A stretch of 14,962 nt of DNA from Pleurocapsa sp. MO_226.B13 (GCA_030064795.1 JASJEI010000037.1:1-14962), one strand, 5' to 3'. Counted from the first letter of the stretch, positions 1 to 6,271 are shown. Numbers and translations: made by a program. The notes: a model not told the origin generated them from the sequence alone.

Positions 1-122
1 GATGTCTCAGGACCGCCACCAGCAGCACTATCTAGCTGTTCCAAATTGAGTCGTTGAAGCTGTGGAAGTTTCTTGAGATTTAGCTGTTGTGGATGTGTTG
101 GTTTTTGTCTATTGTTGTTCAT
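1..122 (-). CDS. GG-leader precursor peptide, cut by window edge (copy 1)
   Basis: Forty codons are visible from ATG at 122; the 3' end lies outside the window. The leader starts MNNNRQKPTHPQQ, continues K-K-L-P-Q-L-Q-R-L-N-L-E-Q-L and ends D-S-A-A-G-G; the visible tail begins G-P-E-T. This is the same plan as the other peptides in the array (basic/polar start, KLPxL, LxLEQL, double glycine). A ribosome binding site (AGAGGTG) lies seven bases upstream of the ATG. The tail class (Cys or D/P-rich) cannot be told. Function is not known; I infer a secreted or modified peptide precursor from the leader only. Confidence 0.7.
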   Translation of the reverse strand, partial: MNNNRQKPTHPQQLNLKKLPQLQRLNLEQLDSAAGGGPET

Positions 123-525
123 TTTGTTCACCTCTGACAAGATCTAAATTCAGTATGTCTAAAAATTTGGCTCAATAGTTGAGTTAAATTCAGGACTATT
201 AGAACTTAGGACAACTTAGAATCATGGCAAGAATTCAGGTAAATTTAGGAGGCGGTGAAATCGATTACCGTCGTCCTCAATAAGGGAGCGACAAGCCTTC
301 AGCATAGCGCACGCTTACCGCTCTTAAATAGTTCCTTGACAAAAGGGCGATCGCCTGAGCCATAGCCATTGACTCTACAATGCGATCGCTCCGTTTGTAG
401 TTAGCTCTTTAGGGCTTCTGATTCGGGAATTCTAGTAACTCCGAATCAACGAGATTTTGAGAAAGTTCCTGGGTTGAAAGTTGAAGATTGGACGCTATAG
501 AATTAAAGGCGATCGCCTGAACCCC
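123..525. other. Stretch without a supported gene
   Basis: About 400 bases between two precursor copies. It contains HIP1 octamers near 347 and 381, and short frames on both strands, such as a 19-codon plus-strand frame at 224-283 and minus-strand frames around 215-415. None has a convincing start with a ribosome binding site or a family I recognise. It may be decayed coding sequence, but I cannot name a parent gene. Confidence 0.5.
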
Positions 526-698
526 TTATTTTTTGGCTCTCCCGTATACAGCTGCAAAATTAATATCACATGCTGGACAGTCAGCTGGCGGAGACCATCA
601 GCTATAGTATTCAACTGTTCCATTTGGAGTAGCTGAAGCTGTGGGAGTTTCTTGAGGTTACTCTTTTTTTTGGAAATGGTTTTTGGGTTTTGACTCAT
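526..698 (-). pseudogene. GG-leader precursor with frameshift before the CPxC tail (copy 2)
   Basis: The ATG at 698 follows a strong GGAGG site. The leader (MSQNPKTISKKKSNL, K-K-L-P-Q-L-Q-L-L-Q-M-E-Q-L-N-T-I-A) is typical, but the double glycine reads D-G, and the frame then continues into atypical sequence to a stop at 495. In a different frame, starting just after this point, the sequence reads A-D-C-P-A-C-D-I-N and continues to TAA at 526-528. That is the C-P-x-C tail found in the sister peptides, so I interpret the copy as frameshifted between leader and tail. The leader-frame product of 67 residues could still be made. A sequencing error cannot be excluded. Confidence 0.65.
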
Positions 699-773
699 GG
701 AAATACCTCCACAAAGATGAGAGAAAATATTAGATGGACTGGATTTAACAGCATTTCATCTCCTCAGTTATCG

Positions 774-1619
774 TTACCGAGCGCGAATTCCCGAATTCCT
801 GGTCGCGATCGCTGGTAAATCTGGCTGAGTTTTTTCGAGATTGTGGCATCGATCCAAGATGAAGTGACGAATAGTTTGAATTGTCTCAATTTCTTGGGCT
901 GTTAAACCAGGATGCCAGATAAAAATAACCAATACGATACAAGTTTGAGTGCCACGATTCCAAACTTCATGCTCAAAACTGCCATCATAGATTAAAAATT
1001 TACCCGCTCTCCACTGGCGAACTTCATCAGCGACGCAAATTTCTGCTCCTTCTAATCCTGCCAAGCCAAACTTACAGACAAGATGCTCATTCATGATGCC
1101 ACAATGAGGAGAAATATGACTGCCAGGAGTGAGAGCAGCAAAAAAAGTAGATCTTTGTAGGGTTGGAATTGACTCAATTAATTCGGCTGTTTTGGGACAA
1201 CGCTGACAGTTTTCTGGATGAATGAGGCTATCTTGTCTAAAGATATAATTATTCCAATTTTTTTGTCCCCGCAGATGCAAAAGTTCTTCTAAAACCAGAG
1301 GATAGGCTTGCTCAAATTGCTCTACCCAATCAAATTGTTGTGGCTCTTGCCAAGGAGTTGTGGGAAGTTCGGGAATAAAAAGATAGGGATTTTGAAACGG
1401 TTGGCGATCGCTTTTTTCTTTGAGTCTAAAATACTCTAAATAAGCATTTTTGAGACGTTCTGAACCAGATTCATCTAAGATATCTATAATGTCAGAGCGA
1501 GTAATTTTTTTTGATTCCCTCCTCACCATGAAAATGTCTCCTAACTTCATGGCAACGCCTCCCGCTAAGATATCTAGATCGAGCCAGGTTAGTTCTTGGT
1601 TGTAATCTTGATTCAACAT
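774..1619 (-). CDS. Aspartyl/asparaginyl beta-hydroxylase-like protein
   Basis: A 281-residue protein. The C-terminal half shows the AspH fold signature: L-T-P-G-S-H-I-S-P-H-C-G (162-174), G-K-F-L-I-Y-D-G-S-F-E-H-E-V-W (206-220) and I-W-H-P-G-L (234-239). His172 and His217 match the two iron ligands. Family members use Fe(II) and 2-oxoglutarate to hydroxylate the beta carbon of Asp or Asn. By my alignment from memory, the arginines that hold 2-oxoglutarate in human AspH (R688, R735) are Val181 and Cys227 here, so activity is uncertain. I place the start at ATG 1619 because upstream codons would overlap the neighbouring precursor and GAGAAG precedes this ATG; the frame is open to 1757. The gene follows two D/N/P-rich precursors on the same strand, which are plausible substrates by position only. 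Residues 12-21 (W-L-D-L-D-I-L-A-G-G) resemble the precursor leaders. Confidence 0.8.
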   Translation of the reverse strand: MLNQDYNQELTWLDLDILAGGVAMKLGDIFMVRRESKKITRSDIIDILDESGSERLKNAYLEYFRLKEKSDRQPFQNPYLFIPELPTTPWQEPQQFDWVEQFEQAYPLVLEELLHLRGQKNWNNYIFRQDSLIHPENCQRCPKTAELIESIPTLQRSTFFAALTPGSHISPHCGIMNEHLVCKFGLAGLEGAEICVADEVRQWRAGKFLIYDGSFEHEVWNRGTQTCIVLVIFIWHPGLTAQEIETIQTIRHFILDRCHNLEKTQPDLPAIATRNSGIRAR

Positions 1620-1701
1620 GGTTGTTATCTTCTCGAAAAATGAGAGTTTGTTCGTATGGGAAAACTTTCGCGCCCTGGGTTTCTTTGGGAAAGATCTGAA
1701 T

Positions 1702-1941
1702 TTAGTTTGGTCTGTCTGGGGGCGGATCGGGATCTGGATTAGGACCCCCACCCACAATGCCGAGTAACTGCTTTTCAGACAATTTGATTATTGACGGGTC
1801 TTCGTCTCCACCGCTAGGAGGACTACCGCCGATCTTGCTCAAGTCTTCATCTGTCAGGGGAACCAATCCCAGTGCATCTTTAGTGATTGCTGTTGGTTTT
1901 TGGTTCAGTTTTGTTTGTCGTTTCTGAATTGGTTTTGACAT
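1702..1941 (-). CDS. GG-leader precursor with two leader-like modules, D/P-rich tail (copy 3)
   Basis: A 79-residue peptide from ATG 1941, preceded by GGAGGA seven bases upstream. A first module ends L-V-P-L-T-D-E-D-L-S-K-I-G-G and is followed by SPPSGGDEDPS. A second module, L-S-E-K-Q-L-L-G-I-V-G-G, is followed by GPNPDPDPPPDRPN at the C-terminus. There is no cysteine, unlike most copies. Two double-glycine sites in one polypeptide suggest an internal duplication that could release two peptides, if a GG protease acts on it. The gene lies between another Cys-free precursor and the hydroxylase-like gene. The frame is open further upstream, but only this ATG has a good ribosome binding site. 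Function is not known. Confidence 0.75.
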   Translation of the reverse strand: MSKPIQKRQTKLNQKPTAITKDALGLVPLTDEDLSKIGGSPPSGGDEDPSIIKLSEKQLLGIVGGGPNPDPDPPPDRPN

Positions 1942-1993
1942 TGGTATTCCTCCTTGAGCTTTTAAAGCAGTTGACTGGGATGGATTAATTACT

Positions 1994-2182
1994 TCAAAAG
2001 CCATCGGGTCCACCATTACCTCCACTACCGCCTTCTGAATCGCCTGAGCCACCGCAGATATGGCTCAGGTCTTGAGGTGTCAAAGGCTCAAGTAGGGAAG
2101 TTTCCCCAGAAAAGAGCTTCACGGCAGATTTTTTGTTATTGTTTTGTAGTTGTGGGTATGTTTTTTGTTGTTTGTTAGTCAT
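1994..2182 (-). CDS. GG-leader precursor with Gly/Asp-rich tail (copy 4)
   Basis: A 62-residue peptide; ATG 2182 has CAGGAGG eight bases upstream. The leader begins MTNKQQKTYPQLQ and ends L-E-P-L-T-P-Q-D-L-S-H-I-C-G-G. The tail is SGDSEGGSGGNGGPDGF, without Cys. Its plan (G-D, G-G, then G-P-D-G plus an aromatic residue) is shared with the copy at 6379-6537, defining a Cys-free subfamily. It lies 52 bases upstream of copy 3, in the same direction, and is probably co-transcribed with it. Its D/N residues are candidate targets for the nearby hydroxylase-like enzyme by position only. Confidence 0.75.
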   Translation of the reverse strand: MTNKQQKTYPQLQNNNKKSAVKLFSGETSLLEPLTPQDLSHICGGSGDSEGGSGGNGGPDGF

Positions 2183-2236
2183 CTGTTTAACCTCCTGAGA
2201 TTTTCTTCAAATTTGGTAAGTGTCGATGAGTGAGGG

Positions 2237-2398
2237 CTACTGAGGAAGCTCCCCGCTAATGTCTGGACAGTCAGGACAGGGGGTCTGAGTCCCACCAGCT
2301 ACGCTATTGAGCTGTTTTAATTCAAGTGGAATTAGCTGGAGATTTTTGGGGAGGTTTTGCAATTGTGGATGGGTTGTTTTTTGTTGGTTGTTAGTCAT
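2237..2398 (-). CDS. GG-leader precursor with CPDC tail (copy 5)
   Basis: A 53-residue peptide; ATG 2398 has CAGGAGG eight bases upstream. The leader starts MTNNQQKTTHPQLQ and continues L-P-K-N-L-Q-L-I-P-L-E-L-K-Q-L-N-S-V-A-G-G. The tail is TQTPCPDCPDISGELPQ and ends at TAG 2237-2239. The first residues and ribosome binding region nearly match copy 4, while the tail is of the C-P-x-C class, so the same 5' end is joined to different tails. The two cysteines with Pro between them could form a small disulfide loop or bind metal; this is a chemical possibility, not evidence. Confidence 0.75.
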   Translation of the reverse strand: MTNNQQKTTHPQLQNLPKNLQLIPLELKQLNSVAGGTQTPCPDCPDISGELPQ

Positions 2399-2465
2399 CT
2401 GGTCTACCTCCTGAGATCTTCTTCGTATTTACTAGCCAGGGATCGAAATATTAGCAACAGATTTG

Positions 2466-2618
2466 TTAATCCTCCTGACAGGATGGGCAAAGGGGTGGTG
2501 ATGTGTGAGAGCTACCAGCAACCCCTTTTAGCTGTTCCAATTCAAGTGGAGTTAGCTGGGGCAGTTGTTTGAGGTTTTGTTGTTGTGTAGTTTTTGCTGG
2601 TTTTTTGTCAATCATCAT
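2466..2618 (-). CDS. GG-leader-type precursor with CPSC tail and G-S cleavage site (copy 6)
   Basis: A 50-residue peptide starting at tandem ATG codons (2618 or 2615). The leader contains N-L-K-Q-L-P-Q-L-T-P-L-E-L-E-Q-L-K-G-V-A and then G-S in place of the usual G-G, followed by a tail that ends PPLCPSCQED. The stop is TAA at 2466-2468. The Gly-Ser variation may weaken or alter cleavage by a double-glycine protease. Upstream sequence (AGAGATAGAAG) gives only a weak ribosome binding site. The gene is divergent from the decayed STAND copy that begins at 2748, the same arrangement as copy 14 and the intact STAND gene. Confidence 0.7.
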   Translation of the reverse strand: MMIDKKPAKTTQQQNLKQLPQLTPLELEQLKGVAGSSHTSPPLCPSCQED

Positions 2619-2629
2619 CTTCTATCTCT

Positions 2630-3045
2630 TAATTCAAGAATAATTCGGATTTTTCTGGTTGTCGTTACAGTAAAGTTCTGGAGTTCGAGCGCTTAGTTCG
2701 GGAAAGCTCAGGTAGGATAGTGGTATAGAGAATGACAAAAAGCGATCGTGTTGAAATCAGAGTAGATAGTTGCTGTTGCCAATGAAACTATTTTTGCAAT
2801 CGCCGCTCGATACCTCAGTGACGTAGAAACTGTCATCGTAACCCGAACGATCGCCTCTCAGCACTAGAACAACTCTGATGTATTGGTTAGCGATCGATCG
2901 CTCTTTGACAACGGTGGAAGAATTGCTCGAAGAGCTCATGCCCCCGTATCGCGAAACCCGCTCTTGGAAGGATTAGAGACCTTATGCTGGTGCAACCTGA
3001 TTGAGAAGCAAGGAGGCAAATACACTCAGCAACCGGTGGTGGTAG
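2630..3045 (+). pseudogene. Decayed, internally deleted copy of the NB-ARC/WD40 gene and its upstream region
   Basis: Bases 2630-2747 match the region upstream of the intact STAND gene (about 7495-7614), and the equivalent of its start (GTG-TTG) is at 2748. Reading on gives L-K-S-E then TAG at 2763, followed by V-A-N-E...A-R-Y-L-S-D-V-E-T as in the intact N-terminus. Near 2845-2855 the similarity jumps to the sequence around 8650 of the intact gene, so about 0.93 kb (HTH end, NB-ARC core) is missing. It then follows the intact winged-helix region (C-N-L-I-E-K-Q-G-G) to about 3045, with small indels. It cannot make a functional product. Its end abuts the 3' end of the decarboxylase gene. Confidence 0.85.
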
Positions 3046-3069
3046 CTTGGTGTCCAGATAAAACTCTTA

Positions 3070-3594
3070 CTAAACCAAAACACTATTTTTGGTGCGATCG
3101 GGAAAGTTTGCAGGTAGTTTATCAGGAGGACAGTCAATTATATCGTCTCTGTCTGCTCCACAATCTTCGACAAAAGTGATGGTAGCAAACTCACAGATAA
3201 CCATTTTAGGATAGGTAGGTCCTCGATCGCGATATTGATACATCAGAGGGAGATGTTCATTTTGATAACAAACGGTTTTTTCTGGGTTTTGTTTAATCCA
3301 TTGGGGGAGAAATATTGCACCATGTAATTCTTTCCGCACTAAATTTACTGTTACACAAACAACAGTACCAGTTGGCTCATCCCAAGATATCTTGAAAACA
3401 CGATCGGCAATTTGAACAATATTCGCTTCTTGATCCCTCACCCAGCGACCTGCAACAATTCCACCATGAATACGATAAGAAAAAGTGTGGTCATTTTTGA
3501 CGTAAATTTCATATTGCCAACCATTATCGTAAGTATAGACAAGATGTTTACCAATAAGTTCTTCAGGATTACGTCTTTGATTTTTTAGTGTCAT
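3070..3594 (-). CDS. padC: Phenolic acid decarboxylase
   Basis: A 174-residue protein matching the small bacterial phenolic acid decarboxylases (about 160-180 residues) nearly end to end. These enzymes decarboxylate p-coumarate, ferulate or caffeate to 4-vinylphenols without cofactor in a beta-barrel lipocalin-like fold. Visible signatures are V-Y-T-Y-D-N-G-W-Q-Y-E-I-Y (19-31), K-N-D-H-T (33-37), A-G-R-W-V-R-D-Q-E (48-56) and the W-x-E-P-T-G-T block (71-77). Tyr20, Tyr22, Arg50 and Glu73 correspond to the catalytic Tyr11, Tyr13, Arg41 and Glu64 of the Bacillus enzymes. I chose ATG 3594 because GGAAG lies at a suitable distance; GTG 3603 would be too close to it. It sits 85 bases downstream of the ammonia-lyase on the same strand, a two-step pathway from tyrosine to 4-vinylphenol. 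Cytosolic; no signal peptide. The short C-terminal tail is the least conserved part. Confidence 0.92.
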   Translation of the reverse strand: MTLKNQRRNPEELIGKHLVYTYDNGWQYEIYVKNDHTFSYRIHGGIVAGRWVRDQEANIVQIADRVFKISWDEPTGTVVCVTVNLVRKELHGAIFLPQWIKQNPEKTVCYQNEHLPLMYQYRDRGPTYPKMVICEFATITFVEDCGADRDDIIDCPPDKLPANFPDRTKNSVLV

Positions 3595-3679
3595 GAGCTT
3601 CACTTCCCGTGTAAATGTTAGTTTGAGAAAAATTGTCTAAAACTAGGGGGTTCTTATGATGTTCTGTAATTTTCGGCAA

Positions 3680-5389
3680 TTAGTGTAGGCTGGATATCAT
3701 TTGAGTTATAGCTCGAACAATTTGACCGCCAGCAGCAATATCAGCAGCAATCAGGGCAATGTGTTCGTCTAAAGCTTGTTCGTTATCGTTCCAAATGTAG
3801 GGGCGTTTTATGGAAGGCGATTTACCCACTACTTGTTTGATACTTAAATACAAATCTCTCGTCGCAGGAGACAAACACTGAGAAGCATCGTAATGATTGG
3901 CTACTTTATAAGTCCGCAAGTCAACTGCTTGTATTCCAAACATTAACGCGATCGCGACATACTGCTGAAATATTTCAATAGAGCGACGAGTTAAGTTAGC
4001 AGAACCAAATCCTTGACTATTGATATTTTGATTAAATTGTTCTGCATGGGTAGGAAAACGATCTACTAGGGAATTGCCATAGAAACTTAACAAGGGCGCG
4101 ATCGAGTTTCCTGTAATTTGTAGCCCTTTAAGACCCATATTGACGGAACGTTCGAGATTACCCACTAAAGAACCAGGTAGCCCATTATTAAACTCAGGCA
4201 TCACCAACATGGCAATCTGCACATCTAGATGTTTGGCTAATAAACTTAAGTTGTAACGCAGGTTATCCATCCCCGTACCTATATACTGTCCTAGGAAATT
4301 ACCGCCGTGATAACTAGCTTGGTTTTCATAGTCAATTAAAGGATTATCAGTTACAGAATTAATTTCAGTCTCGATTTGCTGGATAGTTGTCCGAATTCCA
4401 TCTACAATAGGTCCCATATATTGAGGTAAACAGCGTAAAGAATAACGATCCTGAATAGGTTGTTCTCCTCGATAGTCATGAGAGCCATCCAGTTCATCGC
4501 GAATTAGACTAGAATCTGCGATCGAGTCGAGCATTTGTTGTGCTGCCCATACTTGACCTGGATGGGGTTTATGTTGATGAATAAAGGGGTGAAATGACTG
4601 ATTAGTTGCTTGTAAACCTTGAAGAGCTAAGGCATGAGCAGACATCGACAACGCCAATAAAACTCTAGCATCGTAGCAGCAGTTAGCAGCAATACCAGTC
4701 ATGATGGCTGTCCCATTCATCATAGCTAGTCCTTCTTTGGGGAGTAGTTCCAGAGGAGCTAAACCGAGACATTTTAAAGCTTTGGGTGCAGTCATCTCTT
4801 CCCCGTTGAAGTCAACGGTATAGTGTTCATTTAACCCCACTAATGAGCCAGTAATATAAGCCAAAGGAGTTAAATCGCCACTAGCTCCAATTGAGCCAAA
4901 CTCTTTAACGTGAGGAGTTACGCCAGCATTAAGGAAGATTTCGATACGTCGAATTAGTTCTAAGCGAATTCCCGATGCACCATAAAGATGGGAATTGGCT
5001 CTTAGTAACATTCCTGCACGAACATCAGCTAAAGACAATCTTTCTCCTGCGCCAACTTTGTGATAGCTCATCAAGTTATTTTGTAATTCCTGAGAATGTT
5101 CGGGAGAAATCACAACATTCGCCATACCGCCGAAGCCACTAGTTACACCATAAATCGCTTTACCAGAAGCTACTGCTTTAGCAATATAGTCACAGGATTG
5201 ATTAATCTTTTGTAAGACTCTTTCTTGATTAGTTATTTGTACCTTTGTGCCATAGCGAGCTACTTGTACGACTTGGTCGATGGTTAGAAATTGCTCACCA
5301 ATGATAATCGCTTTGTCGGAAGCATTAACTCTAGAAGCAGGACTGAGATAATGTTTTTGTTCTGATTTGGTTTGGGATACTGTAGTCAT
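3680..5389 (-). CDS. MIO-type aromatic amino acid ammonia-lyase (probably tyrosine)
   Basis: About 569 residues, closely similar over its length to the Anabaena phenylalanine ammonia-lyase. It removes ammonia from an aromatic amino acid using the MIO group formed from Ala-Ser-Gly, here in G-S-I-G-A-S-G-D-L (ASG at 169-171 from the ATG start; 173-175 from TTG 5401). The catalytic Tyr lies in I-Y-G-V-T-S-G-F-G-G, and S-V-T-D-N-P-L and N-Q-N-I-N-S-Q-G are present. At the substrate-selectivity positions, where AvPAL has Phe107-Leu108, this protein has Tyr-His (in N-L-M-S-Y-H-K-V-G). Histidine there is seen in tyrosine- and histidine-acting relatives, and the downstream phenolic acid decarboxylase needs a hydroxycinnamate, so tyrosine is the likelier substrate. 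Start: ATG 5389 chosen; a TTG at 5401 overlaps the stop of a methyltransferase remnant, hinting at former translational coupling. Histidine ammonia-lyase is less likely given the overall PAL similarity. Confidence 0.9.
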   Translation of the reverse strand: MTTVSQTKSEQKHYLSPASRVNASDKAIIIGEQFLTIDQVVQVARYGTKVQITNQERVLQKINQSCDYIAKAVASGKAIYGVTSGFGGMANVVISPEHSQELQNNLMSYHKVGAGERLSLADVRAGMLLRANSHLYGASGIRLELIRRIEIFLNAGVTPHVKEFGSIGASGDLTPLAYITGSLVGLNEHYTVDFNGEEMTAPKALKCLGLAPLELLPKEGLAMMNGTAIMTGIAANCCYDARVLLALSMSAHALALQGLQATNQSFHPFIHQHKPHPGQVWAAQQMLDSIADSSLIRDELDGSHDYRGEQPIQDRYSLRCLPQYMGPIVDGIRTTIQQIETEINSVTDNPLIDYENQASYHGGNFLGQYIGTGMDNLRYNLSLLAKHLDVQIAMLVMPEFNNGLPGSLVGNLERSVNMGLKGLQITGNSIAPLLSFYGNSLVDRFPTHAEQFNQNINSQGFGSANLTRRSIEIFQQYVAIALMFGIQAVDLRTYKVANHYDASQCLSPATRDLYLSIKQVVGKSPSIKRPYIWNDNEQALDEHIALIAADIAAGGQIVRAITQMISSLH

Positions 5390-5397
5390 GATTTTAC

Positions 5398-5593
5398 TCA
5401 AATACGAGCTTCTAAAATGAGATTAAATGGTGTTTCATTGGCTCTACGAAATCGACTAAAGCCTCCCGATGTAACCACACCTCCATCACCTCCAGTCATG
5501 CTTTCTAGCTGTTCTAAAATTGAGTGGCTGAAGCTGAGGAGGTTGACTAGTTTGAGTTTTGTCTCGATCGATATGTGGTTGAGTGTTTTTCAT
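5398..5593 (-). pseudogene. Chimera: GG-leader precursor fused to a methyltransferase C-terminus, frameshifted
   Basis: From ATG 5593 the sequence reads an MKNTQPHIDRDKTQTSQ-type leader to L-Q-P-L-N; an extra T near 5517 then shifts the frame. Correcting it gives L-E-Q-L-E-S-M-T-G-G-D-G-G, which runs straight into V-V-T-S-G-G-F-S-R-F-R-R-A-N-E-T and ends I-L-E-A-R-I at TGA 5398-5400. The second part is the C-terminus of the winged-helix methyltransferase encoded at 13165-14220, nearly identical at DNA level over about 75 bases. The join is at a Gly-Gly-rich stretch common to both. The stop overlaps the alternative TTG start of the ammonia-lyase. Probably a recombination product with no function. 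Confidence 0.8.
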
Positions 5594-5657
5594 GGTAATA
5601 CCTTGAGTTTTTCACAATCTGTGCGATCGCGCTTTGTGTAATACCAAAAATTAGGTC

Positions 5658-5846
5658 TTAAAGCGATCGCCTTATTTCTCTTTCTGGATCTTGATCCGGA
5701 CAGTCAGGACAAGGATAGGTGCTTCCACCAGCTACGCAATCGAGATGTTCTAATTCAAGTGGCTGAAGCTTAGGAAGTTGACTAGTTTGAGTTTTGCCTT
5801 GATAAATTGACGATTGTGGGTAGGTTTTCCGTTGTTTGTTATTCAT
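5658..5846 (-). CDS. GG-leader precursor with CPDC tail and long C-terminus (copy 7)
   Basis: A 62-residue peptide from ATG 5846. The leader starts MNNKQRKTYPQS and carries S-Q-L-P-K-L-Q-P-L-E-L-E-H-L-D-C-V-A-G-G. The tail is STYPCPDCPDQDPEREIR followed by R-S-L, ending at TAA inside a HIP1-containing repeat. It is the full-length version of the tail that is cut by TAG in copies 11 and 12. The start lies 23 bases after the stop of copy 8, so the two are probably co-transcribed; AAGGTG upstream is a modest ribosome binding site. A GTG-initiated frame from 5876 also exists but overlaps copy 8 and is less likely. Confidence 0.75.
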   Translation of the reverse strand: MNNKQRKTYPQSSIYQGKTQTSQLPKLQPLELEHLDCVAGGSTYPCPDCPDQDPEREIRRSL

Positions 5847-5869
5847 CTTGTTCCGCACCTTCATCGGTA

Positions 5870-6001
5870 TCAGCACGCGGGACAGACGGGATCCTCTGGA
5901 CCGCCAGCCACCTTTTCTAGCTGTTTTAAATGGAGTTTAGTCAGCCGTGGAAGTTTCTTGAGGTTTCGCTTTTGTGGAGTTTTGGTCGGTTTTTTGTTCA
6001 T
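5870..6001 (-). CDS. GG-leader precursor ending in CPAC (copy 8)
   Basis: A 43-residue peptide, the shortest apparently intact copy. From ATG 6001 the leader reads MNKKPTKTPQKRN, L-K-K-L-P-R-L-T-K-L-H-L-K-Q-L-E-K-V-A-G-G. The tail is only PEDPVCPAC and then TGA, so the second Cys is the C-terminal residue. The minimal tail shows that C-P-x-C is the conserved element of the Cys class. A GGTG site lies seven bases upstream of the ATG, and the stop of broken copy 9 is 14 bases upstream of the start. Lysine-rich leader; no transmembrane segment. Confidence 0.75.
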   Translation of the reverse strand: MNKKPTKTPQKRNLKKLPRLTKLHLKQLEKVAGGPEDPVCPAC

Positions 6002-6015
6002 TTTGTTCACCATAT

Positions 6016-6174
6016 TTATTGGTTTAATAAGCAGTAAGGACACATTGGATCGCCAGGTCCTCCTGTAATAACATCGAGCTCTTTAATCGATCAAATTTGC
6101 AGAAATTGCTTGTTTACAGAAACATTGGGTTTAATTTGCTTTGCAGCTGCTTTCTTTTGGATGTTTGTTGTCAT
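6016..6174 (-). pseudogene. GG-leader precursor with in-frame stop in the leader, CPYC tail (copy 9)
   Basis: The ATG at 6174 opens MTTNIQKKAAAKQIKPN, V-S-V-N-K-Q-F-L-Q-I and then TGA interrupts the leader. The same frame continues S-I-K-E-L-D-V-I-T-G-G and tail PGDPMCPYCLLNQ to TAA at 6016-6018. Only the one stop breaks it, so it is either a recent nonsense mutation, a sequencing error or a recoded codon; nonsense is simplest. The tail contains C-P-Y-C, the glutaredoxin active-site tetrapeptide. The leader differs from other copies in its first 20 residues and has only a weak ribosome binding site. Confidence 0.7.
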
Positions 6175-6271
6175 CGGTTGCTCTGTTTTTCATAGCAATA
6201 TCTTGAGTTTTTAACAATCCGGCGATCGCGCTTTGTGTAATACCAAAAATTAAGTCTTAAAGCGATCGCCG

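Noticed and set aside
224..283. 19-codon plus-strand frame (MARIQVNLGGGEIDYRRPQ) that itself contains a Gly run
   Set aside because: No ribosome binding site, opposite strand to the array, no leader match; probably chance.
1620..1757. Longer N-terminus for the hydroxylase-like protein
   Set aside because: It would overlap the 3' end of the neighbouring precursor, and its sequence is basic and low-complexity with no family match; ATG 1619 fits better.
3680..5389. Histidine ammonia-lyase
   Set aside because: The protein follows the cyanobacterial PAL sequence nearly throughout, and the downstream decarboxylase acts on hydroxycinnamates, not urocanate; only the selectivity His hints at HAL.
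5814..6068. Plus-strand open frames across the precursor array (also 5372-5641 and 6994-7206)
   Set aside because: They mirror the minus-strand precursors, whose leader conservation and ribosome binding sites show the real coding strand.
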